Positions 1 through 10,147 of a stretch of 40,925 nucleotides of DNA are shown in pieces. Numbering within the stretch: the stretch's first letter is position 1; the number at the start of each line of letters is the position of its first letter. Origin of the DNA: Alphaproteobacteria bacterium (GTDB lineage Bacteria > Pseudomonadota > Alphaproteobacteria > JAEULC01); assembly GCA_023150455.1 (NCBI GenBank), contig JAKLKW010000030.1, positions 1 through 40,925 of the forward strand, written 5' to 3'. The position numbers and the translations under genes are program-made. The notes beneath the pieces are model-generated. The model searched no databases. It was given only the letters and a program-made list of their open reading frames with translations, and was not told the origin of the DNA.

Positions 1-402
1 GAAGTCCTCGGCCGCGAGCGCGGCCTCGACGCCGTCGCGCAGCTTCTTGGGCAGGCCGAACAGGATGCCGGTCTGCAAGCCCCGCTTGCGCGCCGCGCTC
101 GCGAGCCTCAGGACGTACCGGGTCGGCGGCTTCAGCGGCGCGTTGTCGTCGAGCAGGTCGACGGCAAGGGATTCTTTCGCGCCGTTTCCGCCGGTGACGT
201 TGTGGAAGCCGAACTTCAGCTGGCTGTGCCCGCCCTCGAAGGCCTTGAGCTGGTCCTCGGGCGATCGCCAGGCATCCTGGATGCGCGGCCGCACGCCCTG
301 GTCCTCCAGGTCCTTGATCACCCGGGCCACCCGCCGGCGGAAGGTCGGGAACAGCTCGGTGAGCCGCTGCTGGTTTCGAGCCTTTCGCTTCGCCTCGTCC
401 AT
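1..402 (-). CDS. M15-like (D-Ala-D-Ala carboxypeptidase / endolysin type) peptidase, partial
   Basis: The reading frame starts at the ATG complementary to 400-402 and runs off the left edge, so only the first 134 residues are present and the C-terminus is missing. After a basic helical N-terminus (about 1-35) comes the stretch RIQDAWRSPEDQLKAFEGG, then a histidine in FGFHNVTGGNG and an AVDLLDD motif. This order (R-x-S-P-E-x-Q, His, then A-x-D) resembles M15 zinc peptidases that cut peptidoglycan cross-links, where the His and Asp bind zinc. No signal peptide is visible, which would suit an endolysin-like or phage-derived enzyme. The next gene upstream lies 151 bp away on the same strand and looks unrelated. 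The family call is from motif order only; I could not compare it with a database. Confidence 0.6.
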   Translation of the reverse strand, partial: MDEAKRKARNQQRLTELFPTFRRRVARVIKDLEDQGVRPRIQDAWRSPEDQLKAFEGGHSQLKFGFHNVTGGNGAKESLAVDLLDDNAPLKPPTRYVLRLASAARKRGLQTGILFGLPKKLRDGVEAALAAEDF

Positions 403-553
403 CGAAAGCCTCCGTCGTCGATGGCCTTCCGGTCGAGAGTGCGGGCACGACTTTACCCCTTTTGGCAGACTATCCAACAGAGATCGCTTACCGGGTGAAA
501 AGCTCGACCCGGAGAAACTCGAACGCTGGGCGGCCTGACCGGAAGAGCGCGCG

Positions 554-2137
554 CTACGGCAGCACGACCTCGACCAGGTTCGGCCCGCCGCTCTTCAGGC
601 CGCGGTCGAACGCGCGCGCCAGGTCTTCCAGCGTCTCCGCCCGGGCGAACTGCAATCCGTGGCCGGTCGCGAGCGACTTCCAGTCGAGCGGCGGCTGATC
701 GAGCTCGAGCAGGTTCATCGACGCGCTGCCCTTCCTGCCGCCGCCCATGCGTGTGAGCTCGCCCTGGAGGATGCGGTAGGAACGGTTGGAGAAGAGCAGG
801 ATCGTCGCGTCGAGGCCCTCGCGCGCCAGGCTCCACAGGGCGGAGATCGTGTACATGGCGCTGCCGTCGCTCTCCATCACGACGACCTTGCGGCCGGGCG
901 CGGCGACGGCGGCGCCGACGGCCGCGGGCAGGCCCCAGCCGATCGAGCCGCCCATGATGTTCATCCAGTCGTGCGGCGCCGCGCCGGTCATGGCGCGGGC
1001 GAAGCCGCGCCCGGTGCTGACCGACTCGTCGACGACGATGGCGTTCTCGGGCAGCAGCGCGGCGACCACGGCGGCGATGCCTTCGGGCGTGATCGGGCCC
1101 GTCGGCGGCTTGTCCTTGCTGCGCTGGCACACGCCCGCCGGCGGCGTCGCGGCCGCGCCCAGGGCATCGGCCAGCGCCCCCAGCGCGTCGGTCACGTCCT
1201 GGTCCACGCGCGCCACCGGCACCATGAGGCAGTCGTGCGGGGCCTGCAGGCTCGGCTTGTCCGGATAGGCGAAAAAGGACACCGGCGGGCGCGAGCCGAC
1301 CAGCACCATCTGCCGCGCGCCGGCCAGCGCCGCGGTCGCGGCGTCGACCACGTAGGGGATCTTCGCGAAGCCGACCCGCCCGGCGCCGCCCTCGGCGCGC
1401 GCCAGGGCGAACTCGGCCATGAGGCGGCAGCCGGTCTTGGCCGCGATGCGGCCGGCGAGCTCGAGCGGGCGGCCGCGCACTGCGCCGCCGCCCAGCAGCA
1501 GCACGGTCGACGCGCCGTTCTTCAGCGCCGCCGCGCCCGCGGCGATCGCCTCCTTCGACACCCGCGCCGGCGGCGAGGGCGCGCGCGCCATGGCCGTGCC
1601 CTCGGCCGTCTCCCAGGCGACGTTCGCCGGCAGGACCAGGGTCGCGACCTGCCCGGGATACTCGCGCGCCGCTTCCACGGCCGCGGCGGTGTCGGCAGCC
1701 AGCGCGCGGGCGTCGCGCGAGGTGCGCACCCAGTTCGACACCGGACGCGCGATTCCCTCGATGTCGGCGGTCAGCGGCGCGTCGTAGCGGATATGCTCGA
1801 GCGCGTGCTCGCCGACGACGTTGACGATGCCGGAGCGCGCCTTCTTGGCGTTGTGCAGATTGGCGAGCGCGTTGCCGAGCCCGGGCCCCAGGTGCAGCAG
1901 GGTCGCCGCCGGCTTCTCGGCGATGCGGTAATAGGCATCGGCGGCGCCGCTGACGACGCCCTCGAACAGGCAGGGCACGCAGCGCATGCCCTCGACGCGG
2001 TCGAGCGCCTCGACGAAATGCATCTCGGAGGTGCCGGGGTTGGCGAAGCAGACCCTGACGTCGCTGGCGATCAGTGTGCGCAACAGGCTGGTCGCGCCGT
2101 TCATGACGTTGGTCGGCGGCATCGTCGCGGTGTCCAT
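554..2137 (-). CDS. Thiamine-diphosphate-dependent enzyme, acetolactate synthase large-subunit superfamily
   Basis: This 527-residue protein has the three-domain layout of ThDP enzymes such as acetolactate synthase and benzoylformate decarboxylase. The N-terminal pyrimidine-binding domain contains FANPGTSEMHF and the expected catalytic glutamate at residue 59 (CLFEG). The C-terminal diphosphate-binding domain has GGSIGWGLPAAVGAA (about 396-410), then SDG at 423-425 and Asn451, matching the metal/ThDP-binding GDG...N motif with Ser replacing the first Gly. It is shorter than typical biosynthetic IlvB and no small regulatory subunit lies nearby. A role in 2-oxoacid decarboxylation or carboligation outside branched-chain synthesis is therefore more likely. 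The exact substrate cannot be told. Upstream is a 162-bp spacer to the universal stress gene on the same strand. Confidence 0.85.
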   Translation of the reverse strand: MDTATMPPTNVMNGATSLLRTLIASDVRVCFANPGTSEMHFVEALDRVEGMRCVPCLFEGVVSGAADAYYRIAEKPAATLLHLGPGLGNALANLHNAKKARSGIVNVVGEHALEHIRYDAPLTADIEGIARPVSNWVRTSRDARALAADTAAAVEAAREYPGQVATLVLPANVAWETAEGTAMARAPSPPARVSKEAIAAGAAALKNGASTVLLLGGGAVRGRPLELAGRIAAKTGCRLMAEFALARAEGGAGRVGFAKIPYVVDAATAALAGARQMVLVGSRPPVSFFAYPDKPSLQAPHDCLMVPVARVDQDVTDALGALADALGAAATPPAGVCQRSKDKPPTGPITPEGIAAVVAALLPENAIVVDESVSTGRGFARAMTGAAPHDWMNIMGGSIGWGLPAAVGAAVAAPGRKVVVMESDGSAMYTISALWSLAREGLDATILLFSNRSYRILQGELTRMGGGRKGSASMNLLELDQPPLDWKSLATGHGLQFARAETLEDLARAFDRGLKSGGPNLVEVVLP

Positions 2138-2299
2138 GCTCGTGAACCTCGGCGTGTGGAGACTGGGCGCACACTACGCCCTTAACCCAGGCGTTGGGTC
2201 AATCGCCCATCGGTCGGAGCGACCGCGAAAGCGCGCGGCCCGCTGTCGCGGACACGACGCCTACTCCCTCGGCAGGGCGAAAGCGGCCACGCGCCGGCG

Positions 2300-3139
2300 T
2301 CAATGCGCCAGCAGCACCGGCACGGGGCAGGAGGTGATGACCTTGCCGGTGGCGCCGCCAAGTCCGAGGAAGCGCAGCAGGCCGATCCGGCCGTAGGCGC
2401 CCATGACCAGGAGGCCGGCCTTGGCGCTGTTGGCGTGGTTGATCAGCGCCCGGCCGCGCGAGCGCGCCGAGCCGGAGCCGACGTCGATGCCGGCTTCCGC
2501 CGCCTGGATGCCGTGGCGGGCAAGGTATCCGACCACGGGCGCCGTGTCGGGCCGCTGCGCTTCGGTGCCGACGCTCAAGACGGTCACCTTGGCGCAGTGC
2601 CGCAGCAACGGAACCGCGTAGCCGAGCGCGCGCGCCGCCTGGGCGCTGCCGTTCCAGGCAACGACGGCGACATGGATCGGGGCGGCATGCCAGCCCGGCG
2701 GTGCGACCAGCACCGGCCGCGCGGAATCGAAGATCGCCGCCTGCACGTGCGGCGGCTCGGGCTTGAGTTGGTCGGTGCCGGGACGGCCGACGACGATCAG
2801 GTCGGAGACGCGCCCGTACGCCGCCACGACGCTCGCCTCGGTGCCCTCGACGTCGATGAAGCGGGATTGTGGCATCCCGCTCTTCAGCTGGTCGTAGCAC
2901 GCGTGCGCGGCGGCGGCCCGGCTGGCCAGCGCGGCCTCGTTCTTCGTCATCAGGATCGGCACGGCGGTCTCGCGACCGGCCGGCGACGCGATCGCCGCGC
3001 CGCCGCGGCCGAGCGACGCGGCGTCGCGCACATGCAGGAAGTCGACATGAGCCTGGGCGAGACCGGCGAGGAAGCCCGCCGTCTGCACCACGGAACCGAG
3101 CGCGGCGCCGCCATCGGCGACGGCAAGGATGCATTTCAT
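2300..3139 (-). CDS. Universal stress protein, UspA family
   Basis: The protein has 279 residues, about twice the length of a single Usp domain, and begins MKCILAVADGG. The second half starts near PIHVAVVAWNGSAQAARAL and ends with the nucleotide-binding loop GAYGRIGLLRFLGLGGATGKVI followed by CPVPVLLAH, the usual closing strand of Usp domains. The first half lacks such a clear loop, so probably only the C-terminal domain binds ATP. Usp proteins are cytoplasmic and act in stress survival by poorly defined means. The gene is divergent from the flavin reductase at 3379, with 239 bp between them that must hold both promoters. It may be co-transcribed with the ThDP enzyme downstream, but a 162-bp gap makes that uncertain. 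Confidence 0.85.
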   Translation of the reverse strand: MKCILAVADGGAALGSVVQTAGFLAGLAQAHVDFLHVRDAASLGRGGAAIASPAGRETAVPILMTKNEAALASRAAAAHACYDQLKSGMPQSRFIDVEGTEASVVAAYGRVSDLIVVGRPGTDQLKPEPPHVQAAIFDSARPVLVAPPGWHAAPIHVAVVAWNGSAQAARALGYAVPLLRHCAKVTVLSVGTEAQRPDTAPVVGYLARHGIQAAEAGIDVGSGSARSRGRALINHANSAKAGLLVMGAYGRIGLLRFLGLGGATGKVITSCPVPVLLAH

Positions 3140-3378
3140 GATGGGCTCCCCGGCGAAGGTTGGAGAAGGCCCATCCTAATCCATCGAGACGGACTATGGA
3201 GTCAGGCGTGGCCGGATGCGCGTGCCCGGCCGGACGCGGCTGGGCGGCCTTCCTGCGCGGGACCTGTTTGCCCTTGCGGCGCGCCTCCGACCGGCCGGGG
3301 AGCCGAGGCCCGATTTCGCGTTCGCGCTGCGGCGCCGGCGCGGCTATGCTCGGGCGCTAGGCGACGGAGGGCGGATCG

Positions 3379-4041
3379 ATGAAGCCGGACGACAGCGGTG
3401 CGCCGCGCAAGGAAGCGGGCGCGGAGGGGGCGGCGATGCTGTTCTACGAGCCGCGCCACGGCCACGGGCTGCGCCACAACCCGTTCAAGGCGATCGTGGC
3501 GCCGCGCCCGATCGGCTGGATCTCGACGGTCGACCGCGCCGGCCGGCCGAACCTGGCGCCCTACAGCTTCTTCAACGCGCTGGCGAGCGACCCGCCGATC
3601 GTCGCCTTCGCCAGCGGCGGCCTCAAGGATTCCGCCTACAACGCCAAGGAGACGGGCGAGTTCGTCTTCAACCTCGCGACCGTAGCCATGGCCGAGGCGA
3701 TGAACGCCTCGTCCGAGAGCGTGGCGCGCGGGGTGAACGAGTTCGACCTGGCCGGGCTCGCCATGGCGCCCAGCCGGCTGGTGCGGCCGGGGCGGGTGGC
3801 GGGGACGCCGGCGGCCTTCGAGTGCAAGGTGCTCAAGGTGCTGGAGGTGGACGACCTGGACGGCAAGCCGACCGACACCTTCGTGGTGATCGGCCAGGTG
3901 GTCGGTGTGCATATCGACCCGCGCTACATCAAGGACGGACGCTTCGACACCGCCGCCGCCCAGCCGCTCGCGCGCTGCGGCTATCACGACTATGCCAAGG
4001 TGACCGAAGTCTTCGAGATGGTGCGCCCGGACGAGCGCTGA
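3379..4041 (+). CDS. Flavin reductase family protein (FMN-binding split barrel)
   Basis: The 220-residue product matches the flavin reductase-like domain: VAPRPIGWISTVDRAG, NLAPYSFFNALASDPPIVAFA and TGEFVFNLAT are the usual FMN-contacting segments. Family members bind FMN and either reduce free flavin for a partner monooxygenase or act as small flavoproteins. Two starts are possible. The ATG at 3379 is preceded by GGAGGG seven or eight bases upstream; an internal ATG at 3436 also has GGAGGGGG before it and would begin the protein MLFYEPRHGHG, where the conserved region starts. I kept the longer form. A 72-bp spacer separates it from glnS, and the two may be co-transcribed. No monooxygenase partner is in the window. 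Confidence 0.82.
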   Translation: MKPDDSGAPRKEAGAEGAAMLFYEPRHGHGLRHNPFKAIVAPRPIGWISTVDRAGRPNLAPYSFFNALASDPPIVAFASGGLKDSAYNAKETGEFVFNLATVAMAEAMNASSESVARGVNEFDLAGLAMAPSRLVRPGRVAGTPAAFECKVLKVLEVDDLDGKPTDTFVVIGQVVGVHIDPRYIKDGRFDTAAAQPLARCGYHDYAKVTEVFEMVRPDER

Positions 4042-4113
4042 TCGGCGGCGCCCGCTTGGCGGCGGGGCGCTTATCTGGCACATAGACGGCCCGTTCCAGC
4101 GCAAGGACCACGG

Positions 4114-5802
<1,689 letters not shown>

Positions 5803-5811
5803 GGCCCCGCT

Positions 5812-6690
5812 TCACCGCCGTCGTCCATCCGCGACGCGGATCGCCCGCCAGCGGCCGGGCGGCAGGCCGTAGGCCTGCTTGAACTGGCGCGTCATGTGGC
5901 TCTGGTCGGCGAAGCCGCTCGCGAGCGCCGCCTCTGCCAGCGTCCGGCCGGCGCGCATGGCGGCGCGGGCATGGTCGAGCCGGCGCATGGTCAGGTAGCG
6001 GTACGGGCTGGTGCCGAGCCGGGCGCGGAACTGGCGCGCCAGCGCGTACCGGTCGAGGCCGGTGATCGCCTCGAGCTCCTGCGACGCGACCGCGCGGCGG
6101 AAATGCTGCGCGAGGAATTCGCGCGCCCGCTCGACGGCGACGGTGCAGGTCGACGGTTCTGTCCGGCCGCGCGCGCCGGGATCGCGCGCCAGCAGCGCGT
6201 CGGCGATGCCGAGGATGACGTGGTCGCGCTCGAGCGCCTCCCAGCACCGGTCCAGGTGATCCAGCGCCGGCCGGAGCGCCGCCATCAGCCGGGGATCGGC
6301 CGAGACGGCGTCGCGCACGAAGGGCAGGCTGCGCGCCCTGGGGCCGAGCGCATCGCGGATCAGGCGCGGCTCGACGTAGATCATCCGGTAGCGGAAGCCT
6401 GTCTGCGTCGCCGCCCGCCCGTCATGCGTCACGTCCGGATGCAGCACGATGGCGTTGCCCGACACGCTGACGGTCGGTGCGCCGCGATAGTCGAAGGCCT
6501 GCGCGCCGTCCAGCGTGTAGCCGATCGCGTAGGTGTCGTGGCGGTGCGGATCGTAGGCGTGGCCGGCGAAATAGGCCTCGATCCGGTCGATGCCGGGCTG
6601 CGACGGCGCAAGCCTCAGCCAGTCGCGCGGCGAGGGACCGCACGATCGTTCAAGACGGGCCTGGCCGCTTCCGTTGAGAACCTCGCCCAT
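5812..6690 (-). CDS. AraC family transcriptional regulator
   Basis: This is a 292-residue activator-type regulator. The N-terminal half (about 30-140) looks like an AraC cupin sensor domain: HRHDTYAIGYTLDGAQ with its histidines, then GNAIVLHPDVTHDGRA. The C-terminal 100 residues form the double helix-turn-helix (VASQELEAITGLDRYALARQF, then LAEAALASGFADQSHMTRQFK). The reading frame could extend to 6753, but that would run into the divergent DUF2000 gene, so I chose the ATG complementary to 6688-6690. This start shares the tetranucleotide CATG with the start of the DUF2000 gene, so the two mRNAs must overlap at their 5' ends or one start lies further inside. The arrangement suggests that the regulator controls its neighbour. 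Confidence 0.88.
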   Translation of the reverse strand: MGEVLNGSGQARLERSCGPSPRDWLRLAPSQPGIDRIEAYFAGHAYDPHRHDTYAIGYTLDGAQAFDYRGAPTVSVSGNAIVLHPDVTHDGRAATQTGFRYRMIYVEPRLIRDALGPRARSLPFVRDAVSADPRLMAALRPALDHLDRCWEALERDHVILGIADALLARDPGARGRTEPSTCTVAVERAREFLAQHFRRAVASQELEAITGLDRYALARQFRARLGTSPYRYLTMRRLDHARAAMRAGRTLAEAALASGFADQSHMTRQFKQAYGLPPGRWRAIRVADGRRR

Positions 6691-7099
6691 GCGCTTCGAC
6701 ACCAAGATCGCCGTCGTGGTTCGCGACGAGCTTCCTGTCTGGCAGAAGCTCAACGTCGCCTGCTTCCTCGCCGGCGGCCTGGTCGGAGTCTACAAGGAAC
6801 TGGCGGGCGAACGCTACGCCGACGCTTCGGGCCGCACCTATGGTCCGCTCATCCGCCAGCCGGTGCTGGTCTTCGCCGCGTCGGCCGAGGAGCTGCGGCT
6901 TTGCCTGGCGCGCGCCATGGAACGCGGGCTTCAGCCGTCGATCTACACGCGCGAGCTGTTTGCGACCGGCAACGACGCCGACAACCGCGCCGCCGTAGCG
7001 GCGATGGCAACCGACGCGCTCGATCTGGTCGGGCTGGCGCTGCACGCCGACCGCAAGGACGTCGACAAGGTGACAAGAGGCCTGTCGCTGCATTCGTGA
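6689..7099 (+). CDS. DUF2000 domain protein
   Basis: The 136-residue product matches the DUF2000 family throughout: MRFDTKIAVVVRDELPVWQKLNV, then GLVGVYKELAGERYADASG, YGPLIRQPVLVFAASAEEL, YTRELFATGNDADNRAAVA and GLALHADRKDVDKV. The family has a peptidyl-tRNA hydrolase II-like fold but no established function. The frame is open back to 6590, but conservation begins at the ATG at 6689. That ATG lies inside the same CATG that starts the divergent AraC gene, so there is no conventional intergenic region. No strong ribosome-binding sequence precedes it. DUF2000 genes found beside AraC regulators are commonly divergent from them; here the geometry is extreme. The gene ends 27 bp from the convergent LacI gene. 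Confidence 0.85.
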   Translation: MRFDTKIAVVVRDELPVWQKLNVACFLAGGLVGVYKELAGERYADASGRTYGPLIRQPVLVFAASAEELRLCLARAMERGLQPSIYTRELFATGNDADNRAAVAAMATDALDLVGLALHADRKDVDKVTRGLSLHS

Positions 7100-7126
7100 C
7101 GCCGGCGAAGACGGGCGGCGCCCGCC

Positions 7127-8182
7127 TCACGCCGACTGGCGCAATAGCAGCGGCCGCTTGACCACGGTCTGCCGCGGCACGTCGCCGCCGTCCAGCAGGT
7201 TGCGGAACATGTCGCGCACGTGCTCGCCGATCGCCTTGGGGTCGGCGCCGAGCGTGGTCAGCGCCGGCCGCACGTGCTCGCCCCACGCGATGCCGCCGAA
7301 GCCGATGATCGCCACGTCGTCCGGCACCTTGAGGCCGCGGTCGAGCGCCGCCGCCATGGCGCCCAGCGCCAGCTCGTCGCTCGCGGCCAGCAGCGAACGG
7401 AACGCGAGCCTGCGGTCGAGCGCCCGCGACATCGCCTCGTAGCCGGCGGCGTAGCGGTAGGAGCAGTCCCAGACCAGCGCCGGATCGACGTCGATGCCGG
7501 CGCCCTTGAGCGCGGCGAGATAGCCGCGGTAGCGCTCCTGGCCGGTGGCGGAGTTCCTGATGCGCGAGAGATAGGCGATCGGCGCGCGCCCGGTGTCGAG
7601 CAGGTATTGCGCCGCGCGCGCGGCCGCGGCGGTCTCCTCGTGCACGACAGACGGAATCCCGTAGCGGTCGAGGCGCTGGCCGATCGACAGGATCGAGACG
7701 CCCTGGCGCTGCAGGGCGGAAACCAGCGGCTTCAGCTCGCGCATCGGGATCACGTCGTTGGAGGCGATCACGATGCCGCGCAGGCGCAGCGCCGTGGCGC
7801 GCTCGAGCAGGCCGCGCAGCCGGTCCTGGCGATGGCCGAGATTGAACAGCAGCAGGTCGAGCCCGATCTCCTCGAGCGCGGCCTGCACGTGCTTGGTGAG
7901 CGCGGAATAGACCGTCTGCTCGATGTCGCTGACCAGCAGCGCCACGGCCTGGCCGCGGCCCGAGCGCAGGCCCTGCGCGAAGGCGTTGGGCTGGAACTGG
8001 AGCGCGCGCACCGCCTCCAGCACACGCTCGCGCGTCGCCGCCGCCACCACGTTGCGCCCGGCCAGCACGCGCGACACGGTCGCCGCCGACACGCCGGCGC
8101 GGCGCGCCACGTCGACGACGGTGGTGACCTGCCGTTCGCGGTCGGCGGGCCTTGGCGCGATTGTGTCCAAAGCCTGCCTCAT
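7127..8182 (-). CDS. LacI/GalR family transcriptional regulator
   Basis: The 351-residue protein has an N-terminal helix-turn-helix at about residues 20-43 (VVDVARRAGVSAATVSRVLA), including the hinge-helix region, then a periplasmic-binding-protein-like effector domain (QAVALLVSDIEQTVYSALTKHVQ to VPDDVAIIGFGGIAWGEHVRPALTTL). An 18-residue N-terminal extension precedes the usual LacI start. Its ATG overlaps the stop of the isomerase-like gene as ATGA, so it is the last cistron of the operon that begins at 13795. A pair of LacI-type operator sequences lies ahead of that operon (13912-13938), making autoregulation likely. The effector is probably the transported substrate or a metabolite of it. 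The DNA-binding call is firm; the target is inferred. Confidence 0.92.
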   Translation of the reverse strand: MRQALDTIAPRPADRERQVTTVVDVARRAGVSAATVSRVLAGRNVVAAATRERVLEAVRALQFQPNAFAQGLRSGRGQAVALLVSDIEQTVYSALTKHVQAALEEIGLDLLLFNLGHRQDRLRGLLERATALRLRGIVIASNDVIPMRELKPLVSALQRQGVSILSIGQRLDRYGIPSVVHEETAAAARAAQYLLDTGRAPIAYLSRIRNSATGQERYRGYLAALKGAGIDVDPALVWDCSYRYAAGYEAMSRALDRRLAFRSLLAASDELALGAMAAALDRGLKVPDDVAIIGFGGIAWGEHVRPALTTLGADPKAIGEHVRDMFRNLLDGGDVPRQTVVKRPLLLRQSA

Positions 8183-8469
8183 TGCGGCGGCGAGGGGTCG
8201 ACCGGATGGACGGCCATGGCGTGCACGGTCACGTCCATGTAGGGCCAGATGGGCAGGCCGGAGAGGATCGCATGCATCTCGGTCGCGTCCTTGGCGCGCC
8301 AGAGGCCCCAGTTCTCGCGGCGGCCGATCACCCGCCACATGCGGACCAGGTGGCCCTTCCTGGCCAGCTCGCCCGCCATCTTGATCTCCTTCTCGCGCAG
8401 CTCCTTGCGCGTCGCATCGCTGATCGACTCGGGCCAGACGAACCTGATGTTGACGAGGAATTCCTGCAT
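8179..8469 (-). CDS. Muconolactone Delta-isomerase-like protein (CatC family)
   Basis: This 96-residue protein follows the CatC pattern: an N-terminal strand EFLVNIRFVWPE, a helix with REKEIKMAGELARKGHLVRMWRVIGR, NWGLWRAKDATEMHAILSGLPIWPYMDVTVHAMAVHP. In CatC the RxWRxxGR and LSGLPLFPYMD segments line the lactone site, and the enzyme isomerises muconolactone in the beta-ketoadipate pathway. No other catechol-pathway gene (catA, catB, pcaD) is in the window, so the protein may isomerise or bind another small lactone-like compound. It lies 9 bp after the flavoenzyme and overlaps the LacI gene by ATGA, indicating translational coupling. Length is normal for the family. Confidence 0.82.
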   Translation of the reverse strand: MQEFLVNIRFVWPESISDATRKELREKEIKMAGELARKGHLVRMWRVIGRRENWGLWRAKDATEMHAILSGLPIWPYMDVTVHAMAVHPVDPSPPQ

Positions 8470-8478
8470 GGCGGTCCC

Positions 8479-10110
8479 TCAGCTGGTCAATGCGACTGTG
8501 GTCTTTCGTCGCGTGGCGATGCGCTTCGCGCGCAGATCCTCGAGCACGGCCTGGCTGGTGTTGTGGCCGGGGATGCCCGAGACATAGTTGCCGGGCCAGG
8601 TGCCGACGCCGCTCAGGTACAGGCCGCGCGTCGGCGTGCGGTAGTCGTGCAGGCCCGGCAGCGGCCGCATCCAGAACTGGTTCCAGGGCAGCATGTCGCC
8701 GTGCGTGATGTTGGCCTCGACCAGGCCCAGCTCGCGCTCGATGTCGATCGGGCTGAAGGCGCGGTAGCCGGCGATGATGTCGGGCAGGTTGGGCATCCAG
8801 CGCGTCAGCAGGTCGATGCAGCGGTGCGCCACGCGCTCCTTCTCGACCGCCCAGTCGCCGTTCTTCAGGTGATAGGGCGCGTTGCCGATATTGAGGCTCA
8901 GGAGGTGCCGCCCCGCGGGCGCCAGGTTCGGCGCGCCCATCGACGGGCACAGGCCCCAGATGATCGGCTTCACCGGCGGTCGGCCCAGCAGCATGTCGGT
9001 GTGCGCTTCCTCAAGATAGGCGAGCGTCGGCGCGATGCGGAACTGGGCGCTGGCGAGCAGCGCCGCCTCGGCGTCGTCGCGGGCGGCGGCGTAGCGCGGT
9101 GCGGCTTCGAGCGCCAGCACCAGCTTGAACGCCTTGCCGGCCATGCGCTTGCGCGCCATCTTGCCCTTGAGCTCGGCCCAGTCGGGCTGGTCCTCGACGA
9201 GGTCGAGGACGGTGAGGCGCGGGTTGACCGCGGACACGACGATCGCCGCCTCGATCTCCTCGCCCGCAGCGGTGACGACGCCCGTGGCGGCGCCGCCGCG
9301 CACGCGGATGCGCTGGACTTGCGTGCCCGTGCGCACGGTCGCGCCGCGCGCCCGCGCGCTCGACGCGATCGCCTCGACGATCGCGCCCATGCCGCCGACC
9401 GGCAGGCCGGTCGAGCCGCGCAGCGGCATGCGGCGCGGATCGTAGCCGGCATCGGCCGAGACCGAGGCGAGCGACAGCGGCCGCATCAGCAGGTTCATCG
9501 GCGTGCCCGGCGTGGCCGGCGCCGCGAGGCCGGCGACGGTGCTGATCGGCCCCAGCACCGCCTTGGTCTCCTCGGCCAGGCCGAATTCCTCGAACAGGTC
9601 GCGCACGCTGCCGAAGAACAGGCGCGAGAAAGCCTCCTGGTCGGCGAGGGTCGTCAGGTTGCGCACCAGCTCCCGCAGGGTCGGCGGCGGGCGGAACAGC
9701 GAGATGCCCAGGCGGTCGGCGAAGTCCTGGACGTACTTGAACATCGCGTCGTAGCGCCGGGCCTCGCCGGGCGCGAAGGCGTCGAACTGGGCGGAAGTGC
9801 GGTCGCGGTCGCGCCAGGCGACGAACAGCCGCCCGTCGCCGAGCGGGTGGACCAGGGTCGGGTCCTGCGCGAGGAAGCGCAGGCCGTGGCGCTCGAGCTC
9901 CAGCTCGCGGGCGATCTTGGGCTCGAGCGAGCCGGGCGAGTTCGAGTAGGTGCAGGAATAGCCAGGCAGGAACTCGACCGTGCCGGCGGGCCCGCCGAGG
10001 CGCAGGCCCCGCTCCAGCACGAGGACGTCGAGGCCCGCGCCGGCGAGATAGGCGGCGCAGACGAGCCCGTTGTGCCCGCCGCCGACGACGATGACGTCGT
10101 GGGACGTCAC
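8479..10110 (-). CDS. Phytoene dehydrogenase-like FAD-dependent oxidoreductase (PYROXD2/CrtI superfamily)
   Basis: The 543-residue protein opens with a dinucleotide-binding fold, VIVVGGGHNGLVCAAYLAGAG (about 6-26) followed by VLVLERG, the FAD-binding signature. Its C-terminus, GLYLSGVGTWPGNYVSGIPGHN, is the conserved flavin-contacting end of the CrtI/PYROXD2 group. Between them is the amine-oxidase-like substrate domain with the AIVEAIASSARARGATVRTG dimerisation/FAD segment. There is no carotenoid gene nearby, and the operon context (ABC uptake, dipeptidase, isomerase) suggests oxidation of an imported small molecule rather than carotenoid desaturation. The gene is followed by the isomerase-like gene after 9 bp and preceded by the binding-protein gene after 37 bp. 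The substrate is unknown. Confidence 0.85.
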   Translation of the reverse strand: MTSHDVIVVGGGHNGLVCAAYLAGAGLDVLVLERGLRLGGPAGTVEFLPGYSCTYSNSPGSLEPKIARELELERHGLRFLAQDPTLVHPLGDGRLFVAWRDRDRTSAQFDAFAPGEARRYDAMFKYVQDFADRLGISLFRPPPTLRELVRNLTTLADQEAFSRLFFGSVRDLFEEFGLAEETKAVLGPISTVAGLAAPATPGTPMNLLMRPLSLASVSADAGYDPRRMPLRGSTGLPVGGMGAIVEAIASSARARGATVRTGTQVQRIRVRGGAATGVVTAAGEEIEAAIVVSAVNPRLTVLDLVEDQPDWAELKGKMARKRMAGKAFKLVLALEAAPRYAAARDDAEAALLASAQFRIAPTLAYLEEAHTDMLLGRPPVKPIIWGLCPSMGAPNLAPAGRHLLSLNIGNAPYHLKNGDWAVEKERVAHRCIDLLTRWMPNLPDIIAGYRAFSPIDIERELGLVEANITHGDMLPWNQFWMRPLPGLHDYRTPTRGLYLSGVGTWPGNYVSGIPGHNTSQAVLEDLRAKRIATRRKTTVALTS

Positions 10111-10147
10111 CGCCGGTGGCCCTCGGTTGACAGCACGTCGCCCCCGT

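Noticed and set aside
659..2185. Open frame of 508 codons on the plus strand across the ThDP-enzyme gene
   Set aside because: Its product is arginine-, glycine- and histidine-rich without any recognisable fold, while the minus strand encodes a complete ThDP enzyme.
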